A stretch of 64,000 bases of DNA from assembly GCF_902729405.1 (NCBI RefSeq), contig NZ_LR746496.1, positions 1,798,001 through 1,862,000 of the forward strand. Reading direction: 5' to 3'. Of this stretch, positions 23,128 to 31,382 are shown in pieces. Numbering within the stretch: position 1 is the first letter of the stretch; each line of letters begins with the position of its first letter. A model generated the notes under the pieces. The model made no database searches. It had not been told where the DNA came from and saw nothing but the letters and a program-made list of their open reading frames with translations. This DNA is from Acididesulfobacillus acetoxydans. Its GTDB lineage: Bacteria > Bacillota > Desulfitobacteriia > Desulfitobacteriales > Desulfitobacteriaceae. The translations under genes were made by a program, and so were the position numbers.

Positions 23128-24432
23128 ATGGCAAATACACAGATGGCCCGGGCTAAACGGGGCGAAATCAGTGAAGAGATGCGGGTTGTGGCGGAAAAAG
23201 AGCGCTTGAATTCGGAGAAGATCCGTCTTAAGCTGGCTAAAGGTCAAATCGTGATTCCCGCCAACCACGGTCACAAGAGCCTGAGCCCGGAGGGAATCGG
23301 CACGGGTTTGAGGACCAAGATCAACGTCAACCTCGGCATTTCCGGGGACTGTGCCAACACGGAGGCCGAACTGGATAAAGTGCGCAAAGCCTTGGCGATG
23401 AAGGCTGAGGCTGTCATGGACTTGAGCAACTACGGCAAGACGGCGATCTTCCGCCAAAAGTTGATCGAACTGTCCCCGGCTCTGATCGGCACAGTACCGA
23501 TGTATGATGCCATCGGTTATCTGGACAAAAAACTGGAGGACATTAGGCCTGAGGAATTCTTAGCGGTTGTGGAAAAGCATGCCCGGGACGGGGTGGACTT
23601 TGTGACCATCCACGCAGGGCTGAATCGCCAGACAGTGGAGCATTTCAAACGCGCGTCCCGGGTCACTCAGATCGTTTCCAGAGGGGGTTCCCTCCTCTAC
23701 GCCTGGATGGAGATGAACCGGGCCGAGAATCCTTTCTACGAATACTTTGACAGGCTTCTGGACATCTGCGCCGAATATGATGTTACCTTGAGTCTCGGGG
23801 ACGCCTGCCGGCCGGGCAGTCTGGCCGACGCCACGGATGCTTCCCAACTTGAGGAATTGATTGTTTTGGGAGAACTGACGGAGCGGGCATGGCAGAGAGA
23901 TGTTCAAGTCATGATTGAGGGTCCGGGCCATGTCCCGATCAATGAGATTACTGCCAATGTCCAGCTGGAAAAGAAACTTTGCCACGGTGCCCCTTTCTAT
24001 GTCTTGGGGCCGCTGGTCACCGATGTCGCCCCGGGTTATGACCATATCACGAGCGCGATTGGCGGAGCCCTCGCCGGAGCGGCCGGGGCCGACTTTCTTT
24101 GCTATGTAACCCCGGCGGAACATTTGCGCCTTCCCAGCCTGGAAGATATGAAAGAAGGGATCATCGCCGCTAAAATTGCGGCTCATGCAGCCGATGTGGC
24201 TAAAGGCATACCCGGGGCGGCCGAGTGGGACCGGAAAATGAGTCAGGCGCGGCAGGCTTTGGCTTGGGAGCAGATGTTTGAGCTGGCGATCGATCGCGAA
24301 AAAGCCGAGCGCTATCGGAAAGAGTCCATGCCCACCCATTCCGACAGCTGTACCATGTGCGGGGAAATGTGCTCCATGCGCTTAATGAACCGCATGGAAG
24401 ACAAGGCACAGACAAGGGCCAGCACAAAATAG
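23128..24432 (+). CDS. thiC: phosphomethylpyrimidine synthase ThiC
   Basis: A 434-residue radical SAM enzyme converting aminoimidazole ribotide into HMP phosphate. It is the short bacterial form without the long N-terminal extension. Motifs: [26 protein letters not shown] and the C-terminal cluster motif CTMCGEMC (CxxCxxxxC, about residues 408-415). ATG at 23128 follows GGAGGAG, 3 bp after the fusion gene. Last gene of the riboswitch-controlled operon; no thiD or thiM is present here. Confidence 0.97.
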   Translation: MANTQMARAKRGEISEEMRVVAEKERLNSEKIRLKLAKGQIVIPANHGHKSLSPEGIGTGLRTKINVNLGISGDCANTEAELDKVRKALAMKAEAVMDLSNYGKTAIFRQKLIELSPALIGTVPMYDAIGYLDKKLEDIRPEEFLAVVEKHARDGVDFVTIHAGLNRQTVEHFKRASRVTQIVSRGGSLLYAWMEMNRAENPFYEYFDRLLDICAEYDVTLSLGDACRPGSLADATDASQLEELIVLGELTERAWQRDVQVMIEGPGHVPINEITANVQLEKKLCHGAPFYVLGPLVTDVAPGYDHITSAIGGALAGAAGADFLCYVTPAEHLRLPSLEDMKEGIIAAKIAAHAADVAKGIPGAAEWDRKMSQARQALAWEQMFELAIDREKAERYRKESMPTHSDSCTMCGEMCSMRLMNRMEDKAQTRASTK

Positions 24433-24459
24433 AGGTCTAAATTTGTCAGAAAGATTTAT

Positions 24460-24488
24460 TTGCCAACGCTTGCATGTTCTGCTATACT
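24460..24488 (+). promoter_or_regulatory. promoter of the zinc-ribbon gene
   Basis: -35 TTGCCA (24460-24465), 17-bp spacer, -10 TATACT (24483-24488). Transcription should begin near 24495, giving a 5' leader of about 120 nt that includes the hairpin described next. Confidence 0.65.
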
Positions 24489-24539
24489 CTAAATGTGCTT
24501 GTTGAAGACTTGGGTCTATTGAAAATTGGAATCCGACAG

Positions 24540-24602
24540 CCTTATTAGGGTTCTTGGGAGGAAAATTGAAGTAGCCAAGGGACAAGGAACACCCTAATAA
24601 GG
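24540..24602 (+). promoter_or_regulatory. leader hairpin overlapping the ribosome binding site
   Basis: CCTTATTAGGGT (24540-24551) is a perfect 12-bp complement of ACCCTAATAAGG (24591-24602). Inner TTC/GAA and TTGG/CCAA pairs can extend it. The right arm ends inside the AAGGAGG ribosome binding site of the zinc-ribbon gene, so the folded RNA would hide part of it. The ATG is 13 bp downstream. Confidence 0.65.
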
Positions 24603-24614
24603 AGGAAGATTACC

Positions 24615-24917
24615 ATGTTTGAAGACAAAGTGCTGGTATGCCGTGACTGTGGTCAGGAATTCGTATTCTCGGCGCGGGAGCAAGAGTTTTACGCCGAAAA
24701 AGGATTCCAGAATGAACCGGGACGCTGCCCATCCTGCCGCCAGGCTCGTAAACAAGCTTCGGCGGGACGGAATTCCGGTGGTTATTCCAGGCCGCAGCGT
24801 CAGATGTACCCGGCCGTATGCGCCAATTGCGGGGCCGAGACTGAAGTGCCGTTCCAGCCTTCCGGCGAGAAGCCGGTTTATTGCCGCGATTGCTATCAAG
24901 CGATGCGTCGCTACTAA
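24615..24917 (+). CDS. small double zinc-ribbon protein
   Basis: A 100-residue protein with two treble-cysteine regions: LVCRDCGQEF with RCPSCRQAR (first ribbon, about 9-41), and VCANCGAE with YCRDCY (second, about 69-96). A basic SAGRNSGGYSRPQRQ hinge joins them. This matches the zinc-ribbon/CxxC-x17-CxxC small proteins common in Clostridia, whose role is unknown; nucleic-acid binding is an inference. It has its own promoter, a hairpin leader and a terminator, so it is a separate regulated unit. Confidence 0.85.
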   Translation: MFEDKVLVCRDCGQEFVFSAREQEFYAEKGFQNEPGRCPSCRQARKQASAGRNSGGYSRPQRQMYPAVCANCGAETEVPFQPSGEKPVYCRDCYQAMRRY

Positions 24918-25038
24918 TCGCCGGTTGCCAAGCGCTCTCGATGAGTGGGTGTAAAGCAGTATTTAATGAAATCGGCGGTTAATCAAATAGCGCGATATTG
25001 GTTTTGTGACACAAAGTAATAGGGGTCGTGCGACACGG

Positions 25039-25064
25039 AGCCAGGGATTTAATCCCTGGCTTTT
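25039..25064 (+). terminator. rho-independent terminator
   Basis: AGCCAGGGATT and AATCCCTGGCTT form an almost perfect 11-bp stem followed by TTTTC. It lies about 120 bp after the zinc-ribbon gene. Confidence 0.85.
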
Positions 25065-25390
25065 CTGTGGTTCGCCCGGCCGGACGCCGTCTTTGAGGTA
25101 AAGGTTCCGGACGGCGAAAGCGGCGGCAGCCGCGGTTCAAGCTTGGGTGACAGCCGCACATGTGGCTCCGGCAGGCGGCAAGTCCAGCGCGGGGTTCATA
25201 GCCGGTGAGGGTGTCTGCCGCACAGGTGGTATCAGAAGGAAGTATAATTTTCACAGCGAATAAGAAAACTGGTGGCGGGAGGGCAAACCCCATCAGGTAA
25301 TTTTTCAGCACCCGTGTACCGGGGATGGCGCAATGGTGACATTGTTTGCCAACGATGGAACAGCGGGGTGGTCGGCGGGGAGGGTGACGT
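25065..25390. other. intergenic ahead of menG, nothing recognised
   Basis: About 325 bp, moderately GC-rich. I see short CGGCxGCCG-type repeats (near 25110-25180) but no convincing promoter, operator or small gene. The menG ribosome binding site GGGAGGGTGA sits at its end. Confidence 0.45.
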
Positions 25391-26143
25391 ATGGATTTTG
25401 CCGGCAAGGATAAAGCGAGCTATGTGAAAGAAACTTTCAACACAATTGCCGGGCGTTATGATTTCATGAACAGCGTAATGACCTTGGGCCTGGACAAGCG
25501 CTGGCGGCGGAAAGTGGTTAGGTGCGTGGGCGCCGCCGAGAACAAACATATTCTTGATGTTTGCTGCGGGACAGGTCAATTATCTCTGGCCTTGGCCGAG
25601 AGGGTCGGACCGCGGGGAAGAGTAACCGGTCTGGATTTTTCGGAGAACATGCTGGCGAAGGCGCGGGAGGCGTTGCAACATAGGCCTTGGCCGGAGAGAG
25701 TGCATTTTCAGCGCGGGGACGCCTTGGCGCTGCCTTTTCCGGATAACAGTTTCGACGGCGCAACGGTAGGCTGGGGCTTGCGGAATTTGCCTGATCTTGA
25801 ACAAGGCATCCGGGAAATGACCCGGGTGGTCAAACCCGGCGCCAAGATCGTGTCTCTGGACATGGCTAAACCCACTCTGCCGGTATTTAAGCAAGTCTAC
25901 TGGTTTTACTTCGAGAGGGTGGTTCCTTTGTTGGGAAGTCTCTTTACAGGCAAAAGGAGCGCCTATCGCTACCTGCACGATTCGGCCGTACAGTTTCCGG
26001 CCCAGCGCGAACTCGCCCAAATCTTTGCTCGGTGCGGACTGATAGATACGCGCTGCCATAATTTGGCCGGGGGAGCCGTGGCCATTGTTGAGGGAACCAA
26101 GGCGGCCGGGGCTGTCATCAGGCACAGCGGATTTACGCGATGA
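25391..26143 (+). CDS. menG: demethylmenaquinone methyltransferase
   Basis: A 250-residue SAM-dependent methyltransferase of the UbiE/MenG family, the last step of menaquinone synthesis. Motifs: VKETFNTIAGRYDFMNS near the start, SAM-binding ILDVCCGTGQLSL (about 54-66), GLDFSENML, and the family signature GLRNLPDLEQGIREM-RVVKPG. ATG at 25391 follows GGGAGGGTGA. UbiE can also methylate in ubiquinone synthesis, but in a Firmicute menaquinone is the natural product. It implies a quinone-based electron chain, into which lactate oxidation may feed. Confidence 0.93.
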   Translation: MDFAGKDKASYVKETFNTIAGRYDFMNSVMTLGLDKRWRRKVVRCVGAAENKHILDVCCGTGQLSLALAERVGPRGRVTGLDFSENMLAKAREALQHRPWPERVHFQRGDALALPFPDNSFDGATVGWGLRNLPDLEQGIREMTRVVKPGAKIVSLDMAKPTLPVFKQVYWFYFERVVPLLGSLFTGKRSAYRYLHDSAVQFPAQRELAQIFARCGLIDTRCHNLAGGAVAIVEGTKAAGAVIRHSGFTR

Positions 26144-26206
26144 CCGGCGGCGGCCTTTTGCGCAGATGACAAGATTTGTAAAGATGTATACAGACGCGGA
26201 CAAGGT

Positions 26207-26241
26207 GCCCTCCTGAAACCATTTCTCGGGGGCTCTTTTTC
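26207..26241 (+). terminator. possible terminator after menG
   Basis: GCCCTC (26207-26212) can pair with GGGGGC (26228-26233) through one G-U pair, followed by TCTTTTTC. The stem is short, so this is only a probable terminator. Confidence 0.4.
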
Positions 26242-26312
26242 TTCGGGGGCTGACACTGCCGGGCCGCAGTGCGTAGCTTGAGGGAAGTTGCTCTGTCCCA
26301 GTCGCCGGGCAA

Positions 26313-26322
26313 AAAACGTTTT
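26313..26322. promoter_or_regulatory. LacI-type operator half of a pair (upstream)
   Basis: The palindrome AAAACGTTTT with central CG is the type of site bound by LacI/GalR repressors. An identical decamer lies at 26407-26416, 94 bp centre to centre, close to nine helical turns. See also the LacI-family gene at 32519. Confidence 0.55.
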
Positions 26323-26380
26323 GCGGTTTGGATAAAAAAGCCCTCGCCTTTCAAAAAAAGTTCCTGGAAAAGAAGGAGTT

Positions 26381-26409
26381 TTGCCAACAGTCGCGAATTA
26401 CTATTTAAA
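26381..26409 (+). promoter_or_regulatory. promoter of the first methyltransferase/ABC operon
   Basis: -35 TTGCCA (26381-26386), 17-bp spacer, -10 TTTAAA (26404-26409). The -10 overlaps the proximal LacI-type operator, as expected for a repressible promoter. Confidence 0.5.
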
Positions 26410-26418
26410 ACGTTTTAA
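26405..26418. promoter_or_regulatory. LacI-type operator (proximal)
   Basis: TTAAAACGTTTTAA is a perfect 14-bp palindrome centred on CG, 18 bp ahead of the start codon at 26436 and overlapping the predicted -10. It is the best candidate site for the LacI-family protein encoded at the end of this gene group. Confidence 0.65.
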
Positions 26419-26435
26419 TCAGTGGGGAGTGGGAT

Positions 26436-27476
26436 GTGGTTATGAACGCACTTGAACGAGCCCTAACAACCATTAACTTACAATTACCCGATCGAGTTCC
26501 GGTTGATTTACACTCCTTCGCCTTAGCGGCGAGACATTCCGGACGGCCCTTCGGCGAATTCTTTCACAGTGCCGACCTCATGGCAGAGGCGCAGATCGGC
26601 CTGTGGCGCCGCTTCGGGCATGATGTAATTCTCTTGGAAAACGGTACGACGGCGACGGCCGAAGCGCTCGGATGTAAAGTGGTTTATCCGGACGATGCTC
26701 CGGCCAAGGTGACGGAGCCCGCCTTAAATCGTTTAAGTGACGTGGGGAAGTTGCGCATGTGTAACCCGGAAAAAGATGCAACCTTGCCGGTCTTGCTGCG
26801 TACCACTCGCTTGGTCAAGAATCAAATCGGTCGAGAAGTATTTGTCATGGGTCGAGCGGATCAGGGGCCATTTTCCCTGGCGGCTATGCTTCGGGGTATC
26901 AACAATTTTCTGATGGATCTGGCCTATGGCAGAGAAAAGGAAAATATTCATCAACTGTTGGATTTCGCCACGGAAGCAGTCATTCGCCTGGCCTTGGCTC
27001 AATTGGAGGCGGGGGCGCACGCCACTTCGATCGGGGACAGTTTGGCCGGTCCCAGCTTGATTTCGCGGGAGATGTATCTCGAGTACGCTTATCCGTACGA
27101 AAAGAGAGTGGTCGAGACTGTGAAAAAGGCCGGGGGGCTTATCGCCCTGCACATATGCGGGGATACAACTTTGATCGTCGATAAAATGGTGGAAACGGGG
27201 GCTCAGATCGTAGAGATTGACGAAAGGACGGATCTTGCGACGGCCAAACGCCACGCTCAGGGGAGGTGTTGTTTGCTCGGTCAGGTTTCGCCCACGGCCC
27301 TGAGTCATGAATCAGCGGAGATGATTACCCATTTGGCCCAGAAAACGATCGAAACAGCCGCCGGCGGCGGGGGGTTGATCCTAGGTCCGGGTTGCGCAAT
27401 GGCCAGCGATACACCAGACGAAAATGTTCACGCTCTGGTCCAAGCGGCCAAAACCTATGGCGTTTACCATAGCTAA
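26436..27476 (+). CDS. UroD-family methyltransferase (MtaA/MtbA-like)
   Basis: A 346-residue protein of the uroporphyrinogen decarboxylase superfamily, of the branch that moves methyl groups between corrinoid proteins and thiols. The zinc triad is visible as H239-x-C241 (ALHICGD) and C320 (GPGCAM), which true UroD lacks. Methanogen relatives methylate coenzyme M; the acceptor in a bacterium is unknown. GTG at 26436 follows GGGGAG by 6 bp (ATG at 26442 is the alternative). It opens an operon with a ribose-type ABC transporter, a second UroD-family gene and LacI. Confidence 0.85.
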   Translation: MVMNALERALTTINLQLPDRVPVDLHSFALAARHSGRPFGEFFHSADLMAEAQIGLWRRFGHDVILLENGTTATAEALGCKVVYPDDAPAKVTEPALNRLSDVGKLRMCNPEKDATLPVLLRTTRLVKNQIGREVFVMGRADQGPFSLAAMLRGINNFLMDLAYGREKENIHQLLDFATEAVIRLALAQLEAGAHATSIGDSLAGPSLISREMYLEYAYPYEKRVVETVKKAGGLIALHICGDTTLIVDKMVETGAQIVEIDERTDLATAKRHAQGRCCLLGQVSPTALSHESAEMITHLAQKTIETAAGGGGLILGPGCAMASDTPDENVHALVQAAKTYGVYHS

Positions 27477-27633
27477 AGCAGGGGGGACGGTTCCGGGTCC
27501 GGAGGAGCGTTTGAGGTTCGGGGAAGATGTGGCCGGGCCGGAAGATCAAGTCACGGTCCTGCGGAAAAAAAAGGCCCGGTTCCGGACGGTTCTTGTAATT
27601 GGGAGCGAATTCGCCGATACGGAGGAGAAAAAG

Positions 27634-28590
27634 ATGCCAGAGAAAAAATCACAAAGATGGGCTTGGCTGAGGGCCCAGGAAACAGGTTTGGCTATTCCTC
27701 TCGTGCTTCTTATCTGCATAATCGGTTTGGTTAATCCTTTGTTTTTTGATCCGCAAAATATCATTGATGTTCTGCGCAATACATCTTTCATGTTTATCGT
27801 GGCAGCCGCTATGACCTTTGTTTTGATTGCCGCCGGACTGGACCTTTCTGTCGGGTCTGTGATCGCCTTCGGGGGCATCGTGGGATCAATGGTTCTCGCG
27901 GCTGGGGCGCCGATTTTCTTGGGGATCCTTGCCGGTGTGCTGACGGGGGCGGGGATCGGTTTTATTAACGGTTTTGTGGTCGTAAAATTCGGGATTCCAC
28001 CGCTAATCGTCACTTTGGGTATGATGTATGCCGGTCAGGGTGCGGTTCTGGTCGTAACCAGGGGAACTCCCGTCTATCCGCTGCCAGCCGCCTTTAATGC
28101 AATCGGTCAGGGAAATCTCGCCGGTATACCGTACGTGGTTCTGATAGCCGCCGTGGTCGGCATCGTGGCACATATTGTTTTAACTCGGACGACTTATGGC
28201 CGGATGGTCTTTGCCACGGGAGGAAATGCCGAGACATCGCGCCTTTCAGGAATTAATGTAAACTTTGTCAATCTTACGGTGTATATTCTCACGGGGATGG
28301 CAGCGGCCTTCGTCGGGATGCTCATGGCTTCCCGCCTAGCCTCGGCCCAGCCCGGTGCCGGTGCCGGTTGGGAACTGCAGGTCATCGCCGCAGTCATCAT
28401 CGGGGGAACCAGTATGTTTGGGGGTTCCGGCAGCATTTTGGGGTCTCTCCTCGGGGTTCTCTTTATGAACGTAGTTTCCACCGGAATGATTATGATGCGC
28501 ATCTCAGCCTATTGGCAGAATCTTGTCGTGGGAGTCATTATTGTCGTTGCGGTTGGTATCGACCAATATCGCCGGCGCAAAGTGGCTTGA
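27634..28590 (+). CDS. ribose-type ABC transporter permease (RbsC family)
   Basis: A 318-residue membrane protein with 8-10 hydrophobic segments. Family motifs are TFVLIAAGLDLSVGSV, GFINGFVVVKFGIPPLIVTLG (in parts) and the cytoplasmic GRMVFATGGNAETSRLSGI, which contacts the ATPase. ATG at 27634 has GGAGGAG 7 bp upstream; the frame is open much further 5' without a ribosome binding site. It imports a sugar-like or other small solute with the next two genes. Confidence 0.93.
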   Translation: MPEKKSQRWAWLRAQETGLAIPLVLLICIIGLVNPLFFDPQNIIDVLRNTSFMFIVAAAMTFVLIAAGLDLSVGSVIAFGGIVGSMVLAAGAPIFLGILAGVLTGAGIGFINGFVVVKFGIPPLIVTLGMMYAGQGAVLVVTRGTPVYPLPAAFNAIGQGNLAGIPYVVLIAAVVGIVAHIVLTRTTYGRMVFATGGNAETSRLSGINVNFVNLTVYILTGMAAAFVGMLMASRLASAQPGAGAGWELQVIAAVIIGGTSMFGGSGSILGSLLGVLFMNVVSTGMIMMRISAYWQNLVVGVIIVVAVGIDQYRRRKVA

Positions 28591-28622
28591 CGGGGATCAT
28601 CGGAGTGGGGAGGAGAAGCTTT

Positions 28623-30152
28623 ATGGTAACCGCTGACAAGATATTGCTTATGCAGAATATCAGGAAAGAATTCTTCAGCGTACCGGTCCTCAAGAACGTG
28701 ACCTTGGAACTGGCCAAAGGTGAAATTTTGGGTCTGGTCGGGGAAAATGGGGCCGGAAAATCCACCCTGATGAAAATACTGAGCGGTGCTTACAGCTGTG
28801 ATAGTTACCACGGTGAAATCATTGTGGACGATGTGCCGAGGCGCTTTCATAGTACGAGCGATTCGGAAGCGTCGGGTATCGAGATGATCTACCAGGAGAT
28901 CAGCTTGCATCTTGATCTGACTGTGGCGGAGAATATTTTCCTGGGTCGCCTGCCGCGAAAAAGACGAGGCTGGGTTGACCGGAAAGAACTCCATACTCAA
29001 GCCGCTCAAGCGCTGGAACTCGTTCGGCTTGATCTTGACACTCATAGGCGGGTGCGAAGTTTAAGCACCAGTCAACAGCAATTGTTGTCCATCGCCAAGG
29101 CTATGGTCCGCCGGCCGAAAATACTGGTGTTGGACGAGCCCACGTCAGCCCTGACGGAATCCGAAGCGGAGACCTTGCTTTCGTTACTGCGTGGACTCCG
29201 GGACAAGGGCATCGCCTGCATCTATATTTCGCACAAACTTGACGAGGTTTTTAAGATCGTGGATCGCATAACGGTAATGCGGGATGGGACTATCGTTGCC
29301 AATTACAGACACGGAGAGATCATGGCGGAAAAAGTAGTTGAGGATATGGTAGGGCGTAAAATTGAAAACATGTACCCAAAATGCCAAGTCGAAAAAGGAA
29401 AAGAAGTCCTGCGGGTTAGAAATTTGACTGTCCCACATCCTCTGTCGGCGCAGAAAAACATCATTGAAGGCGTTAGCTTTAATCTGCACCGGGGTGAAGT
29501 GCTCGGTTTAGCCGGTCTGGTCGGTTCCGGACGCAGCGAGTTGGTCAACGCCATTTTTGGGGCGATACCCACGCGGGGGAAACCGGAAATCTATATTGAA
29601 GGACAGTTGGTGCGGATATCCCGAGCGCTCGACGCGATCGAAGCGGGGATTGGATTGGTAACCGAAGATCGACGTAAATCCGGTTTTGTCGGAACACTGC
29701 GAGTCGACAAAAATATATCCCTGGCTAGCTTAAAACGTTTTTCAAAAGAAGGGTTTATCAAACGAAAACAGGAACTCAGCGAGGTACAGGGTTATGTGGA
29801 GAAACTTCGCATTAAAGTGCAAAGGGTGGATGATAGTGTTCTGACTTTGAGCGGGGGCAATCAGCAGAAAGTGGTGTTGGCGAAATGGTTAATGCGTGAG
29901 GTCAAAGTCCTCATACTAGATGAACCCACCCGGGGTATTGATGTCGGGGCTAAAGTAGAAATATACAATCTAATCAACGAACTTGCCCAAAAAGGTGTGG
30001 GGGTCATTATGATTTCTTCGGAATTGCCTGAGCTTATCTCTATTTGCGATCGTTTTCTTGTGCTGGCCAAGGGACGGATTCAGGATGAGTTTGACCAGGC
30101 CCAAGCCAGCCAGGAGAGGATAATGAAAGCCGCCACGGGACTGACGCGTTGA
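28623..30152 (+). CDS. ribose-type ABC transporter ATPase (RbsA family)
   Basis: A 509-residue ATPase with two tandem nucleotide-binding domains. Domain 1 (about 1-245): Walker A GENGAGKS, signature SLSTSQQQ, Walker B ILVLDEPTSAL. Domain 2 (about 255-500): degenerate Walker A GLVGSGRSE, signature LSGGNQQKV, Walker B LILDEPTRGID. This is the standard RbsA layout. ATG at 28623 follows GGGAGGAG. A LacI-like AAAACGTTTT decamer lies within the gene at 29732-29741. Confidence 0.95.
   Translation: MVTADKILLMQNIRKEFFSVPVLKNVTLELAKGEILGLVGENGAGKSTLMKILSGAYSCDSYHGEIIVDDVPRRFHSTSDSEASGIEMIYQEISLHLDLTVAENIFLGRLPRKRRGWVDRKELHTQAAQALELVRLDLDTHRRVRSLSTSQQQLLSIAKAMVRRPKILVLDEPTSALTESEAETLLSLLRGLRDKGIACIYISHKLDEVFKIVDRITVMRDGTIVANYRHGEIMAEKVVEDMVGRKIENMYPKCQVEKGKEVLRVRNLTVPHPLSAQKNIIEGVSFNLHRGEVLGLAGLVGSGRSELVNAIFGAIPTRGKPEIYIEGQLVRISRALDAIEAGIGLVTEDRRKSGFVGTLRVDKNISLASLKRFSKEGFIKRKQELSEVQGYVEKLRIKVQRVDDSVLTLSGGNQQKVVLAKWLMREVKVLILDEPTRGIDVGAKVEIYNLINELAQKGVGVIMISSELPELISICDRFLVLAKGRIQDEFDQAQASQERIMKAATGLTR
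29732..29741. promoter_or_regulatory. intragenic AAAACGTTTT decamer
   Basis: A third copy of the LacI-like decamer, inside the ABC ATPase gene. It may be an auxiliary operator or a coding coincidence (it encodes Lys-Arg-Phe). A fourth copy is at 59253-59262. Confidence 0.25.
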
Positions 30153-30244
30153 GAAAGGGGGAGGGCCAAAGACGAATCACACAGGGGGATTTGGAGAAGA
30201 TGTTTTTCGCTGACCCGTAAGAAAAAGCTAAAGGAGAGAGAACG

Positions 30245-31237
30245 ATGAAAAAATGGACAAAACCAGTTGCTTTACTCGTAACGATTGCCATGGTCGTCCT
30301 GGTCGGCTTGGTGGGCTGTGGAACCCCGAGCTCATCCGGGAATAAAGCGAGTGTGAAACCTTTGCACTTTGTTTTCGTTACACCTTTGATTGGGCACCCG
30401 ATTTGGCTTAAGGCGAAGAAAGGTTTTGACGACGCGGCTAAGAAGTACGACTTTACGGGGGACTGGGTCGGACCCCAGGGAATCGATGCTAACGCCATGA
30501 TCCAACAGATTGAAAATGCTATAGCCATGAAAGCGGATGGGATTATTACGATGGCTTTGAACCCGCAAGCGTTTCAACCCGTTCTGGAAAAGGCCTCCAA
30601 AGCCGGCATTCCGGTGGTGCTGGTAAACTCCGACGCACCGAATGCGCCGCGATTGGCCTATGTGGGGACAAATAATGCTAACCTCGGTACGGCGGGGGCC
30701 AAAGAAATTTTGAAGAAGCTCAATGGCACGCCGGCAAACGTGATCATCATGCAGAGTACTATGGACGCCACGGTCGCCAATCAAATGGCCGAAGCCTACA
30801 TTAAGGAATTGAAAACTGTGCCGAGCACAAAGATTTTAGCGCGCGTTCCGGATAATAGTGATATGATGACGGCGGTACAGAAGTTTGAAAACCTGCTGAG
30901 AACTTACCCGCAAACCAATGTAATCATCGGTGTGGCGGCGGAAGTGGCTCCGGCGGCGGCAAAGGTTGTCAACGAGATGGGATTAAAAGGAAAGGTCCTA
31001 ATCATGGGTATTGATGACATGCAGCAGACCACGGACGCCATTAAGAGCGGAACGGTTTATGGAAGTGAAGTGCAGAACTTTTATCGTATGGGTTACCAGG
31101 CATCACAGGTCCTAGTTAACTACATTAGGGATGGGAAAAAACCTACCTCTCCGATCATTGATTCGGGGACAGTTTTTGTCGATAAGAACAACCTTGACAC
31201 CTATGCTAACCAGATGAAGGATTGGCTCAAGCAGTGA
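30245..31237 (+). CDS. substrate-binding lipoprotein (RbsB-like)
   Basis: A 330-residue periplasmic-binding-protein type 1 family lipoprotein. It has an N-terminal signal MKKWTKPVALLV, a hydrophobic stretch and lipobox LVGC (C25). The mature part starts HFVFVTPLIGHPIWLKAKKGF and contains IQQIENAIAMKADGIITMALN. ATG follows AAAGGAGAG. With the permease and ATPase it forms a complete importer. The flanking methyltransferases suggest that the solute carries a methyl group, but this class usually binds sugars, polyols, nucleosides or autoinducer-2. Confidence 0.93.
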   Translation: MKKWTKPVALLVTIAMVVLVGLVGCGTPSSSGNKASVKPLHFVFVTPLIGHPIWLKAKKGFDDAAKKYDFTGDWVGPQGIDANAMIQQIENAIAMKADGIITMALNPQAFQPVLEKASKAGIPVVLVNSDAPNAPRLAYVGTNNANLGTAGAKEILKKLNGTPANVIIMQSTMDATVANQMAEAYIKELKTVPSTKILARVPDNSDMMTAVQKFENLLRTYPQTNVIIGVAAEVAPAAAKVVNEMGLKGKVLIMGIDDMQQTTDAIKSGTVYGSEVQNFYRMGYQASQVLVNYIRDGKKPTSPIIDSGTVFVDKNNLDTYANQMKDWLKQ

Positions 31238-31252
31238 GAACGAAGTATCCCG

Positions 31253-31284
31253 AGCAGCTGCGGCTATTGCCGGTCGCAGCTGCT
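31253..31284 (+). other. strong hairpin after the binding-protein gene
   Basis: AGCAGCTGCG and CGCAGCTGCT form a perfect 10-bp stem around a 12-nt loop, 16 bp after the stop. There is no T-tract. Such hairpins commonly protect the binding-protein mRNA and lower expression of the genes that follow. Confidence 0.6.
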
Positions 31285-31382
31285 GACTGGTGGCGACGGT
31301 GAAGAGAAGTAGAATTGAGCAGATGAATATTAAAAGTTAAGCAGAAGAAGGTAAGGTAGGCGACAATGCGGAGGTGACGTTA

